64,000 nucleotides of DNA. Source: Terribacillus sp. FSL K6-0262. GTDB lineage: Bacteria > Bacillota > Bacilli > Bacillales > Amphibacillaceae. Position numbers and translations under genes: made by a program. Location: positions 372,001 to 436,000 of the forward strand of contig NZ_CP150277.1 of the NCBI RefSeq assembly GCF_037977385.1. The letters are read 5' to 3'. The notes beneath the pieces are model-generated. The model was not told the origin of the DNA and ran no database searches. It worked only from the letters and a program-made list of their open reading frames with translations. Shown piece by piece: positions 63,757 to 64,000 of the stretch (position 1 is its first letter; every line of letters begins with the position of its first letter).

Positions 63757-64000
63757 AAGTTAGATTATTACAGAATAAAATGCAATAGCTGCCAGATTCC
63801 TATTCTTTCACAAATTAATAATTCTTTATGTAAATAATTTACAATTTTCATATAATTGTAGAATAGCAAAAAAACATTCCTTCAAATGAAGAAATGTCCA
63901 GGAATGAAGATGACTTTATACCCAATACAACCAATACATCTTTGTTAAAAATGCAGATTATACTAAAATTCCACAAAAACTTAATAGTATATTCGATATA
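63757..64000. other. AT-rich right edge with a terminator-like hairpin
   Basis: No gene is recognised. On the minus strand ACATTTCTTCATTTGAAG-GAATGT (about 63872-63895) is followed by seven T residues, a possible terminator for a gene ending beyond or near the right edge. A minus-strand frame stays open from the edge to about 63858, but its sequence is not convincing. Confidence 0.35.

Noticed and set aside
63858..64000. Minus-strand open frame at the right edge
   Set aside because: Highly AT-rich with low-information sequence, and the terminator-like hairpin lies inside the frame; too little is visible to call a gene.

Overview
The window reads as a chromosomal piece of a Gram-positive, low-to-mid GC Bacillaceae bacterium (Terribacillus-like, or a related genus; the genus is a guess). 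The reasons are strong AGGAGG ribosome sites, sigma-A promoters, a T-box, TPP and guanidine-I riboswitches, CodY/CcpA/PhoP-type sites, LCP and SleB cell-wall proteins, and a YukE/EssC-type secretion locus. No rRNA, tRNA or CRISPR array was found.

Left part (1-12.4 kb): the 5' part of an M3 oligoendopeptidase gene, then a full branched-chain amino-acid cluster, ilvD - [T-box] - ilvB-ilvN-ilvC-leuA-leuB-leuC-leuD-ilvA. A sigma-A promoter with a cre site and CodY-like boxes drives ilvD. The T-box attenuator sits inside the cluster, so it can gate ilvBNC-leu-ilvA but not ilvD. Carbon, amino-acid/GTP and tRNA-charging signals therefore seem to be layered on one locus.

12.4-30.4 kb: housekeeping and small accessory genes. 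They include an SPFH protein with a ribbon-helix-helix partner behind a 26-bp perfect palindrome, a Ser/Thr kinase converging on a Gly/Ser/Arg-rich small protein, an LCP ligase, a lipid kinase, a broken ArsR-DUF2087 regulator (a second DUF2087 fossil lies at 23.8 kb), a GntR regulator with an SHMT-like enzyme and a shared operator-like motif, thiosulfate uptake tsuAB, the TPP-riboswitch ykoFEDC HMP/thiamine ECF transporter, and a SRAP/YedK DNA-repair protein.

30.4-50.5 kb (accessory): a type VII secretion locus on the minus strand in the Staphylococcus-like order esxA-esaA-essA-esaB-essB-essC, followed by two effector cassettes. Cassette A has DUF5082 and DUF5344 partners, an LXG toxin with a glycine-rich hydrophobic C-terminus, a six-helix membrane protein (probable immunity) and two DUF5085 proteins. 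Cassette B has small helical partners including a second WXG100 protein, an EspG/DUF5081-like protein, and a 647-aa pre-toxin/Ntox15 (HxxD) nuclease toxin paired with a GAD-like/DUF1851 (Tdi1-type) immunity protein. The toxin tip and immunity gene are AT-rich and lie beside a dead serine recombinase and an IS3-family relic, which suggests they were acquired or swapped.

50.8-64 kb: a guanidine-I riboswitch and SMR pair, arylamine N-acetyltransferase, nitronate monooxygenase, a 198-bp MITE-like repeat, a MarR-nitroreductase-monooxygenase operon with tandem palindromes at its promoter, an SDR, a SleB-like hydrolase, small proteins, and a SurE-family phosphatase followed by a fused-permease ABC transporter. 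The last operon is preceded by five PhoP-type hexamers at about 11-bp spacing, pointing to phosphate-starvation control and perhaps phosphonate or organophosphate uptake.
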